In this document: piece by piece, positions 16,456-23,856 of the stretch
Numbering within the stretch: position 1 is the stretch's first letter
Layout: every line of letters starts with the position of its first letter
Assembly: GCF_900101295.1 (NCBI RefSeq)
Contig: NZ_FOIL01000020.1
Location: forward strand, 1 to 49,281
DNA from: [Clostridium] aminophilum
Lineage (GTDB): Bacteria > Bacillota > Clostridia > Lachnospirales > Lachnospiraceae
Reading direction: 5' to 3'
DNA length: 49,281 bases
Notes under the pieces: model-generated
What the model was told of the DNA's origin: nothing
Databases searched by the model: none
The model's input: the letters and a program-made list of their open reading frames with translations, nothing else
Position numbers and translations under genes: made by a program

Positions 16456-17846
16456 TGGCAGATATGATGAAGAAAGTACCGGTACGTGAGCAGGACCCGC
16501 TGGTGCGCGCAAAGAATTTTGAAGAGGTCTGCCTCGGATACAATGAAGAAGAAGCAAAGGCAGAGGCGGAGAGATGTCTTGACTGCAAGAATCCGCGCTG
16601 TGTTCAGGGATGCCCGGTGAACATCGACATTCCGGGATTTATCCGTGAGATCAAAAACGGCGACATTGCGGCAGCCGGCCGTGTCATCGCAGAGTCCTCC
16701 TGTCTTCCGGCAGTATGTGGTCGTGTATGTCCGCAGGAGACCCAGTGTGAGGGCGTCTGCGTCCGCGGAATCAAGGGCGAGGCTGTTTCCATCGGAAAGC
16801 TGGAGCGTTTCGTTGCGGATACCAATCGCGCAAACGGCGGTGTTGAGGCGGCAAAGGCTCCGGCCAACGGAAAGAAAGTTGCAGTCATCGGTGCCGGCCC
16901 GTCCGGCCTTTCCTGTGCCGGCGACCTGGCAAAGAAGGGGTATGACGTGACGATCTTTGAGGCACTCCATCAGCCGGGCGGCGTACTGACCTACGGTATT
17001 CCGGAGTTCCGTCTGCCGAAGTCAAGAGTCGTTCTTCCGGAGATCGAGGAAGTGACAAAGCTTGGCGTAAAGATTGAGACTGATGTGATCATCGGCAAGT
17101 CCGTCACGATTGACGAACTTCTTGAAGAGAGAGGATATGACGCGGTATTTATCGGATCCGGCGCAGGCCTTCCGAAGTTCATGGGAATTCCGGGTGAGAA
17201 CGCCCTCGGCGTATTCTCCGCAAACGAGTTCCTGACCAGAAACAACCTCATGCGTGCATATCTGGATGAGTACGATACTCCGATCATGATGCCGAAGAAG
17301 TGTGTTGTCGTCGGCGGCGGAAACGTGGCGATGGATGCGGCGAGAACCGCTCTTCGTCTTGGTGCGGAGACACATATCGTATACCGCAGAAGTGAGGCAG
17401 AGCTTCCGGCGAGAGTCGAGGAGGTTCATCACGCAAAGCAGGAAGGCATTATTTTTCAGCTTCTGACCAATCCGGTGGAGATCCTGACTGACGAGAAGGG
17501 CTGGGTTCGCGGAATCCGTGTCATCAGGATGGAACTCGGCGAGCCGGATGAGTCCGGAAGAAGAAGACCGGTGGAGGTTCCGGGATCCGAGTACGAGATT
17601 GAGTGCGATGCGGTCATCATGTCCCTCGGTACTTCTCCGAATCCGCTGATCTCCAAGACCACTAAGGGTCTGGAGATCAACCGCAGAAAGTGCATCGTTG
17701 CCGAGGAAGAGACCGGCGCGACCAGCCGCAAGGGCGTATTTGCCGGCGGTGACGCGGTAACCGGCGCGGCAACCGTTATTCTGGCGATGCAGGCCGGCAG
17801 AGCGGGCGCGAAGGGAATCGATGAGATGCTCAGCGGAAAGAAATAA
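16455..17846 (+). CDS. nfnB: NADH-dependent ferredoxin:NADP+ oxidoreductase, subunit B (GltD-like)
   Basis: A 463-residue glutamate-synthase-small-subunit-like flavoprotein. The N-terminal domain carries Cys-rich motifs for [4Fe-4S] clusters (CLDCKNPRCVQGCP near 42-55 and CGRVCPQETQCEGVC near 85-100). The Rossmann fold motif GAGPSGLSCAGDLAKKGYDV binds FAD and VVVGGGNVAMDAARTALRLG binds NADPH; GDAVTGAATVILAMQAGRAGAKGID closes the FAD site. It is directly coupled to nfnA, and with no large glutamate synthase subunit nearby the Nfn assignment is preferred over GltD. A strong terminator follows 33 bases after the stop. Confidence 0.9.
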   Translation: MADMMKKVPVREQDPLVRAKNFEEVCLGYNEEEAKAEAERCLDCKNPRCVQGCPVNIDIPGFIREIKNGDIAAAGRVIAESSCLPAVCGRVCPQETQCEGVCVRGIKGEAVSIGKLERFVADTNRANGGVEAAKAPANGKKVAVIGAGPSGLSCAGDLAKKGYDVTIFEALHQPGGVLTYGIPEFRLPKSRVVLPEIEEVTKLGVKIETDVIIGKSVTIDELLEERGYDAVFIGSGAGLPKFMGIPGENALGVFSANEFLTRNNLMRAYLDEYDTPIMMPKKCVVVGGGNVAMDAARTALRLGAETHIVYRRSEAELPARVEEVHHAKQEGIIFQLLTNPVEILTDEKGWVRGIRVIRMELGEPDESGRRRPVEVPGSEYEIECDAVIMSLGTSPNPLISKTTKGLEINRRKCIVAEEETGATSRKGVFAGGDAVTGAATVILAMQAGRAGAKGIDEMLSGKK

Positions 17847-17878
17847 GCAGCGGGAACCGCGATAGAAAAGATAAGACC

Positions 17879-17918
17879 AGTCCGGTCGGTGCAGAAATGC
17901 ACCGGCCGGGCTGTTTTT
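17879..17918 (+). terminator. Intrinsic terminator after nfnAB
   Basis: AGTCCGGTCGGTGCA pairs with TGCACCGGCCGGGCT across a GAAA loop, followed by GTTTTT. It is a 15-base stem with two mismatched or wobble positions and a T-run, typical of a Rho-independent terminator. Confidence 0.9.
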
Positions 17919-17945
17919 ATTTCATAGGAAATTTCTCCGAAATTC
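17919..17945 (+). repeat. Partial copy of a repeated palindromic element
   Basis: TTCATAGGAAATTTC, then TCC, then GAAATT. The same element occurs complete at 34473-34509. Here the right arm breaks off after GAAATT. Both copies begin directly behind the T-run of an intrinsic terminator. Confidence 0.65.
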
Positions 17946-18203
17946 GCCAAGCGTGCTGTATCTTGTTCTTACAAAGCACAATGTATGAACCTGTGATGAG
18001 ATTGTTTTGCAGAAAAGGCACAGATGTAGTAAACTCTATGGAATGAATGCCGGTTTTTACGAATGGGAAGATGCTTCGCGTATGGCACAGATTCAGAAAC
18101 CGAAATGCCGGAGTGTGAAGAGGATTGGTAAAAATCCGGAGACAAATACGGAAAGAAAGGAATATGGTGATTTTGTCACAAAAAGCACCATTGAAGAATG
18201 AAT
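17946..18203. other. Intergenic stretch with no supported feature
   Basis: Between the repeat and the methyltransferase gene I see no clear promoter, hairpin or conserved ORF. A 64-codon frame starting at 18007 has no recognisable protein features and no clear ribosome-binding site. Confidence 0.5.
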
Positions 18204-19421
18204 ATGGCAGAATCTTTGGTAAAAGACGGAAAGGTGATTCTGAAGAAAGGTGAAGGAAGAACCATCAAGTCAGGCGGTGCATGGGTGTTTGACAACGAGA
18301 TCGCATCCATGGAAGGAAACTTTGAGGATGGTGATATTATCCAAGTAGAAGATTTCGATGGCTTCTTCCTTGGATACGGTTTTATCAACAGCCGGTCCAA
18401 GATCCGTGTGCGGATGCTCTCACGCTGGAGAAAGGAGCCGATCGACGCGGACTTCATCCGGGAGAGAGTGAGAAAAGCATGGGATTACCGCAAAAAAGTG
18501 ATTGACACCTCCTCCTGCCGTGTGATCTTCGGCGAGGCAGACTGGCTTCCGGGAATTGTGGTTGATAAGTACGAGGATGTCCTTGTGGTCGAGTCCCTGG
18601 CTCTCGGCATTGACCGTCTGAAGATGATGATTCTGGACGATCTGAAAGAATGCCTTGCGGAAGACGGAATCCGAATCCGCGGTATTTATGAGAGAAGCGA
18701 TGCGCCGGTCCGCCGGAAAGAGGGACTTGCTCCGGTGAAGGGATTCATCGGGGAGGAATTTGATCCGAATGTGGAAATCTGCGAAAACGGTGTGAAGTAT
18801 ATCGTTGATGTCGCAAACGGACAGAAAACCGGATTTTTCCTGGATCAGAAGATGAACCGTCTGGCGATGCAGCCGCTCTGCAGGGGAGCGAAGGTTCTGG
18901 ATTGCTTTACCCATATGGGAACCTTTGCCCTGAATGCCGGACTCGGCGGTGCAAGGGAAGTCACCGGGGTGGATATCTCTGAGTTCGCGGTGAAAGAGGC
19001 GGAGCGGAACGCGAAGCTGAACGGTCTGGATCAGACGGTGAAATTTGTATGTGCGAATGTTCTGGATTATCTTCCGGAACTGGAAAAAAAGGGAGAGAAG
19101 TATGATGTCGTAATTCTCGATCCGCCGGCATTTACCAAATCCAGAGAGGCGACCAAGAATGCGATCCGCGGCTACCGCGAGATCAACATGAGAGGACTGA
19201 AACTCGTGAAGGACGGCGGCATTCTTGCAACCTGCTCCTGCTCACATTTCATGACGCAGGAACTCTTCACAAAGACCATCGCCGAGGCGGCAAGAAGCGC
19301 ACACAAGCGCCTTCGCCAGCTCCAGTTCAACACACAGGGACCGGATCATCCGATCCTCTGGGGCGCGGGTGATTCGTATTATCTGAAGTTCTATATCTTT
19401 GAGGTAAGCGACGAGAAGTGA
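18204..19421 (+). CDS. rlmI: Class I SAM-dependent rRNA methyltransferase, RlmI-like
   Basis: A 405-residue protein of the 23S rRNA m5C methyltransferase (RlmI/YccW) group. The N-terminus (about 1-75) is a PUA-type RNA-binding domain with RTIKSGGAWVFDNEI and FLGYGFINSRSKIRVRML. A middle domain with ERSDAPVRRKEGL follows. The Rossmann methyltransferase domain has the SAM site VLDCFTHMGTFALNAG, acidic loop VTGVDIS, catalytic-region motif DPPAFTKS and CSCSHFM with the conserved Cys. An upstream in-frame stop at 18192-18194 limits the start to ATG 18198 or ATG 18204; the latter has better spacing to a weak GAAGA. The gene stands alone, with terminators on both sides. Confidence 0.87.
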   Translation: MAESLVKDGKVILKKGEGRTIKSGGAWVFDNEIASMEGNFEDGDIIQVEDFDGFFLGYGFINSRSKIRVRMLSRWRKEPIDADFIRERVRKAWDYRKKVIDTSSCRVIFGEADWLPGIVVDKYEDVLVVESLALGIDRLKMMILDDLKECLAEDGIRIRGIYERSDAPVRRKEGLAPVKGFIGEEFDPNVEICENGVKYIVDVANGQKTGFFLDQKMNRLAMQPLCRGAKVLDCFTHMGTFALNAGLGGAREVTGVDISEFAVKEAERNAKLNGLDQTVKFVCANVLDYLPELEKKGEKYDVVILDPPAFTKSREATKNAIRGYREINMRGLKLVKDGGILATCSCSHFMTQELFTKTIAEAARSAHKRLRQLQFNTQGPDHPILWGAGDSYYLKFYIFEVSDEK

Positions 19422-19434
19422 TATATATGACGGT

Positions 19435-19477
19435 GAAAAGAGTCTGAAAGTGCATGCAGCACTTTCGGGCTCTTTTC
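19435..19477. terminator. Intrinsic terminator after the rlmI-like gene
   Basis: GAAAAGAGTCTGAAAGTGC pairs with GCACTTTCGGGCTCTTTTC over a short loop. The stem is about 19 bases with two wobbles, and because the outer arms are A-rich and T-rich it could work in both directions. Confidence 0.85.
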
Positions 19478-19539
19478 ATGAATATCACCATTGTTCTGTG
19501 TTATACTTGAAATATATGATGGACCGGAGGAACAGAACA

Positions 19540-20799
19540 ATGGCATTATTTGAACGTCCAGAAGTGGTGATTCTCAAAGAATCAAGTGATGCAAAAGAGT
19601 ACCTTGAAAAACTGTTGGATTTACAAAACGAGGTACAGAAGGACACTCCGTTATATAAGAAAATTGAAAAGGAAATAGCTGTCGTAAAGGCCGGAATCGC
19701 TGGAGAAGACAGAATTATGTTTGAACTGAAGAACAGCGGTATGAATCTGGTGGTTCTTCATGATATATGTCTGGTCGATCCGGAGGGAAATACAGCACAG
19801 ATTGATTTCATTGTACTGACTCCGTACGTAACGGTCTTTATTGAATGTAAGAATCTTTATGGAGATATTGAGATCAACTCAAGAGGGGATTTCATTCGAA
19901 CCTTTTCCTATAATGGTCACAGATTCAAAGAAGGTATCTACAATCCGGTCACACAGAACGAACGCCATATGCTGGTGTATAAAAACTGTCGGTCGGCTAA
20001 TAAAGGCAAGTTTGTACGCTGGGGATTTGAATTTTACTTTCAGCGCTACAATAAATCGCTGGTTGTACTGGCAAATCCGAAGAGCCTGATTAATGACCGC
20101 TATGCTCCGAGAGAACTTGACGGAAAAGTGATCCGGGCGGATCAGCTGATCAATACGCTTAGGCAGATGAAATCGGATGTAAAATCCAAAAAAAAGGAAT
20201 TGTTGGACTTTGGCAACAGTATTCTGGAGATGAATCGGGCAGACCGGACGGATTATCTTGCGAAATTCGTTGAGCTCAAAAACGCTGTGGAGCATGATCC
20301 CACGAATCAGGAAGCGGAAGAAATTATAAAATCACGTTCGGTGGACGGAGAGATAGAAAATACAGCAGAGCATAACGGCTCAGAGAGCGAAGTGACAGGA
20401 ATCGAAGTATCCGCGAACGGAAAGATACCGTCCGGGGGGATAGAAAACGAAGTCACAAAGATAGATGGGGCAGAAACGGGGGAATTAAAGACTGTAGCGG
20501 CAGAAACGGAGTCCGAAGAATACGACGCTACTGCGTGCGGGGCAGCAGAGGCAGATGAGCACTCAAATCCGGATTCCGGCAGTAATGTATTGCAGCCATC
20601 GTCCCTCGAGGGAAATGTTTTGGAAAGAGATATTGCAAAGAATGCAGACGCCGTCAGAATCTGTCCAAGATGCGGCAATCGGCTTGTGATGAGGACCGCA
20701 AAACGAGGCAGTTATCAGGGAAATCATTTCTGGGGCTGCTCCAGTTATCCCAAATGCAGATACATTGAGAATTTGCCATCTGGACAGAATGAAGGGTAA
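19540..20799 (+). CDS. NERD-domain protein with C-terminal topoisomerase-type zinc ribbon
   Basis: A 419-residue protein. Residues about 40-160 are a nuclease-related (NERD) domain: GEDRIMFELKNSGM near the start, then QIDFIVLTPYVTVFIECKNLYGDIEIN, which keeps the D...E.K arrangement of restriction-like nucleases. A coiled, Lys-rich segment follows (about 205-240). Residues about 260-370 are acidic, low-complexity and repetitive in Glu, Ala and Ser. The C-terminus is a zinc ribbon of the DNA topoisomerase I type: CPRCG from Cys375, then WGCSSYPKC. The two parts suggest DNA binding and possible cleavage, but the biological role of such proteins is not well known. GGAGG precedes ATG 19540. The gene is monocistronic and less GC-rich than its neighbours, which could mean acquisition. 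Confidence 0.82.
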   Translation: MALFERPEVVILKESSDAKEYLEKLLDLQNEVQKDTPLYKKIEKEIAVVKAGIAGEDRIMFELKNSGMNLVVLHDICLVDPEGNTAQIDFIVLTPYVTVFIECKNLYGDIEINSRGDFIRTFSYNGHRFKEGIYNPVTQNERHMLVYKNCRSANKGKFVRWGFEFYFQRYNKSLVVLANPKSLINDRYAPRELDGKVIRADQLINTLRQMKSDVKSKKKELLDFGNSILEMNRADRTDYLAKFVELKNAVEHDPTNQEAEEIIKSRSVDGEIENTAEHNGSESEVTGIEVSANGKIPSGGIENEVTKIDGAETGELKTVAAETESEEYDATACGAAEADEHSNPDSGSNVLQPSSLEGNVLERDIAKNADAVRICPRCGNRLVMRTAKRGSYQGNHFWGCSSYPKCRYIENLPSGQNEG

Positions 20800-20948
20800 A
20801 ACATATTCTCCCGGAATAATCCCGTAATAGAAACGAGATTTATTATGGCTGTTGAATCTCAGGATTTCCAAAGGAATTACGCATCGTTATGCACATCATC
20901 GAAGTATCATTTCCATCGCAACAGACGGATGATAAAAGAGGAGGACAT

Positions 20949-21674
20949 ATGAACGCAATCAAAATGTTTCAGGTTTCCACACTTCAGGCGCTGATGCTGG
21001 GATATTCCAGACCGGTGATCACCGTGGAAGAGCTGTTGAAGCACGGTGATACGGGCCTTGGGACTTTTGAGGACGTGGACGGGGAAATGATCGTTCTGGA
21101 CGGCGTCTGCTACCGGGCAACCGAAGACGGAACGGTTGTGGTCGCGGATTCCGCAAAGGGTGTTCCGTTTTCGGCGGTCTGTCATATGAACCGGAGCCGC
21201 ACCTTCGAGATGGGAGAGGCCCGGTGCGCCGCTGAACTGAAGTCGGAGCTTAACAACCGGATCGAAGAGGGATTCGGACTCAACAGTATGCATGTGATCC
21301 GGATTGATGGAGAGTTCCCGATGATTGACGCGAGGTCGGAGTCATCTTACCGTTCCATGCATGTGTCGCTGAAGACGATTTTGTCCAAAACGCAGAAATC
21401 CTTCTGCTTTGAGAATGTGAAGGGATCTCTGGTCTGTGTGTATTATCCGGATTATATGGACGGGATCAATGCGGCCGGCTGGCATTTTCACTTTGTGTCG
21501 GATGACCGGAAATGCGGCGGACATGTCTTTGAGATTGCAATGAAGCGTGGTACGGCATTTCTGGATAAGATTAATTCCATCGAACTGAAACTCCCGGACG
21601 AGCCGGTGTTTGACACATATTCTCTGAAGAACGCGTCCGAGAGCGAGATCAAACAGGTGGAGCAGGGAGAGTAA
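20949..21674 (+). CDS. budA: Alpha-acetolactate decarboxylase
   Basis: A 241-residue enzyme converting alpha-acetolactate to acetoin with loss of CO2, in the cytoplasm. The family is recognised from FQVSTLQALMLGYSRPVITVEELLKHGDTGLGTFEDVDGEMIVLDG-type motifs: the early FQVSTL, GDTGLGTF, and the metal-binding end HFHFVSDDRKCGGHVFE with its three His. GAGGAGG just before ATG 20949 decides the start over an in-frame ATG at 20889. No acetolactate synthase gene is next to it, so substrate would come from the branched-chain pathway. A cyclic-nucleotide-binding-domain gene follows after 121 bases. Confidence 0.92.
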   Translation: MNAIKMFQVSTLQALMLGYSRPVITVEELLKHGDTGLGTFEDVDGEMIVLDGVCYRATEDGTVVVADSAKGVPFSAVCHMNRSRTFEMGEARCAAELKSELNNRIEEGFGLNSMHVIRIDGEFPMIDARSESSYRSMHVSLKTILSKTQKSFCFENVKGSLVCVYYPDYMDGINAAGWHFHFVSDDRKCGGHVFEIAMKRGTAFLDKINSIELKLPDEPVFDTYSLKNASESEIKQVEQGE

Positions 21675-21693
21675 CAAAGCGGGCGAACAGAAG

Positions 21694-21740
21694 AAACGGG
21701 AAAAACAGCAAAAACGGGAAAAACAGCAAAAACGGCAAAG
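21694..21740 (+). repeat. 18-bp tandem repeat between budA and the CNBD gene
   Basis: The unit AAACGGGAAAAACAGCAA occurs at 21694-21711 and 21712-21729, followed by a third partial, diverged unit (AAACGGCAAAG). It lies in the untranslated spacer, so unit number could vary between strains. Confidence 0.75.
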
Positions 21741-21795
21741 GAATTCCGGGACGGACCGGAGATTCCGGAGCGAATCGGCGGATGGGAGAAACGAT

Positions 21796-22311
21796 ATGGG
21801 TCAGGAAGCAACAGGCGGAAATATGCGGAAATTTTGCGACGGAGAAGTGATTTTCCGCGAGAATGAAATCAATCCGTATATGTATAAAGTGCTGAAAGGG
21901 AAAGTTGCGCTCTATGTCAATTATGAAGAGGAGCAGGAAAATATTCTCGGAATTCTGGGCACGGATAAATTTTTCGGTGAGGTTTCCATGCTCACCGGCA
22001 AACCGCAGGTTTATACCGCGGTCGCCATTGAGGATTCTCTGATTCTGAAAGTGGGAGAGGCGCAGCTGGAGCAGTTTCTGATCGATAACCGGGGCAACAC
22101 ACTCGGAATCATGAAGAGCATGGCGCAGGTGATTCTTACCCAGAATACGAACATTTCCCTCCTGATGGAGGATATGAAGACCATTCTGAAACAGCTTCCG
22201 GAGGAGATAAAGACGGATTCCCGGATCGAGATGACGATCCGTCAGTATCAGCTGAAATATATGGTAAACGGTTCTTCCGCGGCGGAGCTTATGGTGAACA
22301 AAAAGGCGTAA
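21796..22311 (+). CDS. Single-domain cyclic-nucleotide-binding (CRP-like) protein without DNA-binding domain
   Basis: A 171-residue protein with one cNMP-binding-type beta-roll: FCDGEVIFRENEINPYMYKVLKGKVALYVNYEEEQENILGILG reads as the first half (glycine turns GE, KGKV) and DKFFGEVSMLTGKPQVYTAVAIEDSLILKV as the second. The helix-turn-helix of CRP/FNR regulators is absent; instead the C-terminus (about 110-171) is helical with no recognised fold. The usual phosphate-binding RxS of cAMP receptors is not obvious (GKPQVYTAVA), so the ligand, if any, is unknown. GGGAG precedes the ATG. The stop is 11 bases from the stop of the convergent reverse transcriptase gene. Confidence 0.75.
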   Translation: MGQEATGGNMRKFCDGEVIFRENEINPYMYKVLKGKVALYVNYEEEQENILGILGTDKFFGEVSMLTGKPQVYTAVAIEDSLILKVGEAQLEQFLIDNRGNTLGIMKSMAQVILTQNTNISLLMEDMKTILKQLPEEIKTDSRIEMTIRQYQLKYMVNGSSAAELMVNKKA

Positions 22312-22322
22312 GCAGATCCCGT

Positions 22323-23540
22323 TCAGCGTTCGAAATGGTAGTATTCATGGACCAGACTTCGGTACCCCATTTTCTGGAGGTCCCGGTAGCGGAGCCGATA
22401 GCGCTTTGCGGAAAAGGAACCGCAGTATACATAGCGGATTGCCTCCTGTGCGTAGTGGTCCATTTCCTTTAAGGATGCGATGGTGTTAATGACCGGGAAA
22501 ATCCATCTGCTCCAGCTGAGTTCATTGCTTCCCGCTTTGCCGAAAAAAAGATTATTGCAATAGACGGTCATCTGAACAGCCGCTTCCCGGTCGGTCAGAT
22601 GCCGTTCTTTTTTTGCGAGAATCAGCCGCTTGCTGTGCATGCGGATTTTGCGCAGAAGTTTTTGCCTGGAATGATCGGCAATGTCGAGGATTCCCTGATT
22701 CAGGGAATAACCGAGAATGTCCACCTGTTCTCCCGGTTCAATGAGACGCATTTTTTCCGGATTGACCGTCAGATGTTTTTCCTTCAGGACGGATTGAAAA
22801 AAAGAGATATACCGCTCTGCCTCTGCGCGGTTTTCGGCAAAGATGATCAGATCATCCGAATAACGGCAGTAGAGCGGAGAGTGGCATTCATAATACGTAT
22901 CCAGATCCATGAGACAAACATTCATCAGAAAATTGGAGAGCGGATTGCCGCCGAGAATTCCTGGTTCGCATTTTACAAGGGAACCGTCTCTTTCGATACA
23001 CTCCCGCCGGAGCAGTAAAAACTCATAGAGGGAATACATTCCGGGATCATTTTGAAAGATCTTTTTTAACTGCGGAAGAATCTGTTCCGGGACAATGGAA
23101 GACGCATAACTGGAGATATCTGCCTTGACGATGTAATACTTCCGGGTGTCCGGACAACGCAGCAGCTTTCGGATAAAATCGTGTGCATTCATTTTGGAAC
23201 GGAAAGAATAGAGACAGGGGGAAAAGATCGAGTCATAATCCCGCAGAAGATAGCAGAGCAGACTCAGGAGATATTTTTCCGTACCGTACCATACATAGAT
23301 GTCCCGTTTGCGCTGGCTGAAATCTTTGGGAATTCGAAAATGCTGCGGCGCGGAAAAGAAAAATTCTCCGCGCTTTAACCGGTTCAGATCATTTTCTACA
23401 GCGCTGCTTCGTATATAAGAAGCCATTTCATCATATTCTTCGGGCTTTGAATTATTTTGTTTCTGACGGGAAGACAGAAAATCCTCTCGGATTTCGACAG
23501 CGGCAGCCCGGTCAAAGATTCCATTCGCGTTATTTTTCAT
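22323..23540 (-). CDS. Free-standing reverse transcriptase of unassigned group
   Basis: A 405-residue RNA-directed DNA polymerase. Motif A is IVKADISSYASSI with catalytic Asp141; motif B is GILGGNPLSNFLMN (194-207), which differs from the PQG.SP form of most group II intron enzymes; motif C is YSDD (227-230); motif D contains LTVNPEKMRLI followed by DILGYSL near 275. All three catalytic Asp are present. No maturase (GIIM) domain, HNH domain or retron hallmark (NAxxH, VTG) is seen; the C-terminal 120 residues are basic and of unknown fold. No intron RNA domains V/VI flank it. It diverges from two peptide-type ABC exporters, with 316 bases between. The start has no strong ribosome-binding site. 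Membership of the unknown-group or defence-type RTs is possible but unproven. Confidence 0.85.
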   Translation of the reverse strand: MKNNANGIFDRAAAVEIREDFLSSRQKQNNSKPEEYDEMASYIRSSAVENDLNRLKRGEFFFSAPQHFRIPKDFSQRKRDIYVWYGTEKYLLSLLCYLLRDYDSIFSPCLYSFRSKMNAHDFIRKLLRCPDTRKYYIVKADISSYASSIVPEQILPQLKKIFQNDPGMYSLYEFLLLRRECIERDGSLVKCEPGILGGNPLSNFLMNVCLMDLDTYYECHSPLYCRYSDDLIIFAENRAEAERYISFFQSVLKEKHLTVNPEKMRLIEPGEQVDILGYSLNQGILDIADHSRQKLLRKIRMHSKRLILAKKERHLTDREAAVQMTVYCNNLFFGKAGSNELSWSRWIFPVINTIASLKEMDHYAQEAIRYVYCGSFSAKRYRLRYRDLQKMGYRSLVHEYYHFER

Positions 23541-23665
23541 TTTATCCAGATATTCATCTCAATTTCAGAATGTCCGTGTACAGAAATGACACGGTCGGTT
23601 TTTTGATTTCGATTACAATATGTACGGATTGCTGAAAAAAGTCAACTCCATTCTATGGAATACCG
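23541..23665. other. AT-rich divergent spacer between the reverse transcriptase and exporter genes
   Basis: On the minus strand TTGACT (complement of 23639-23644) with TATTGT 19 bases further is a weak candidate promoter for the reverse transcriptase gene. No retron-like msr/msd arms and no template/variable repeats of a diversity-generating element were found by eye. No small peptide ORF with a ribosome-binding site and a double-Gly leader was seen. Confidence 0.4.
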
Positions 23666-23694
23666 TTGTATTGACGGCTGACGTGGATTATAAT
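23666..23694 (+). promoter_or_regulatory. Candidate sigma-A promoter of the exporter operon
   Basis: TTGTAT at 23666-23671, a 17-base spacer and a perfect TATAAT at 23689-23694. Predicted start near 23701 gives a leader of about 155 nt that contains the structured element at 23725-23788. Confidence 0.6.
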
Positions 23695-23724
23695 TTCAGA
23701 TGAGAGAAGGGTGCGGAAATCGTG

Positions 23725-23788
23725 TTCTCAGAGAACCGGACATGCTCACATGAAAAGCTTTGAGAACGGCTGTGAGCACAAGCCGGTT
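23725..23788 (+). ncRNA. Predicted pseudoknotted hairpin in the exporter leader
   Basis: AACCGG (23734-23739) pairs with CCGGTT (23783-23788) and TGCTCACA (23743-23750) with TGTGAGCA (23771-23778), a 14-bp stem with a small internal loop. The 20-base apical loop contains TGAGAA (23761-23766), complementary to TTCTCA (23725-23730) just before the stem, which would make an H-type pseudoknot. In addition GTTCTC-A-GAGAAC at 23724-23736 is a short palindrome that could be a protein operator instead. The element could act in cis on the exporters or be an RNA partner of the neighbouring reverse transcriptase. Evidence is base pairing only. Confidence 0.5.
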
Positions 23789-23856
23789 TTGTCCAGCCAG
23801 GCAAAATACCCCTTCTCTTTTGTTGTATCCAGGATCAGGAGGGAAGGAAAACAGAC

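Noticed and set aside
16455-17846. Glutamate synthase small subunit (GltD)
   Set aside because: The gene is coupled to an NfnA-type reductase and no large glutamate synthase subunit is present, so NfnB fits better.
18007-18201. A 64-codon frame before the rlmI-like gene
   Set aside because: No clear ribosome-binding site, no recognisable features, and it ends just inside the start of the next gene.
22323-23540. Degraded group II intron as source of the reverse transcriptase
   Set aside because: No domain V or VI sequence lies on either side, no maturase domain follows the polymerase, and motif B differs from intron enzymes.
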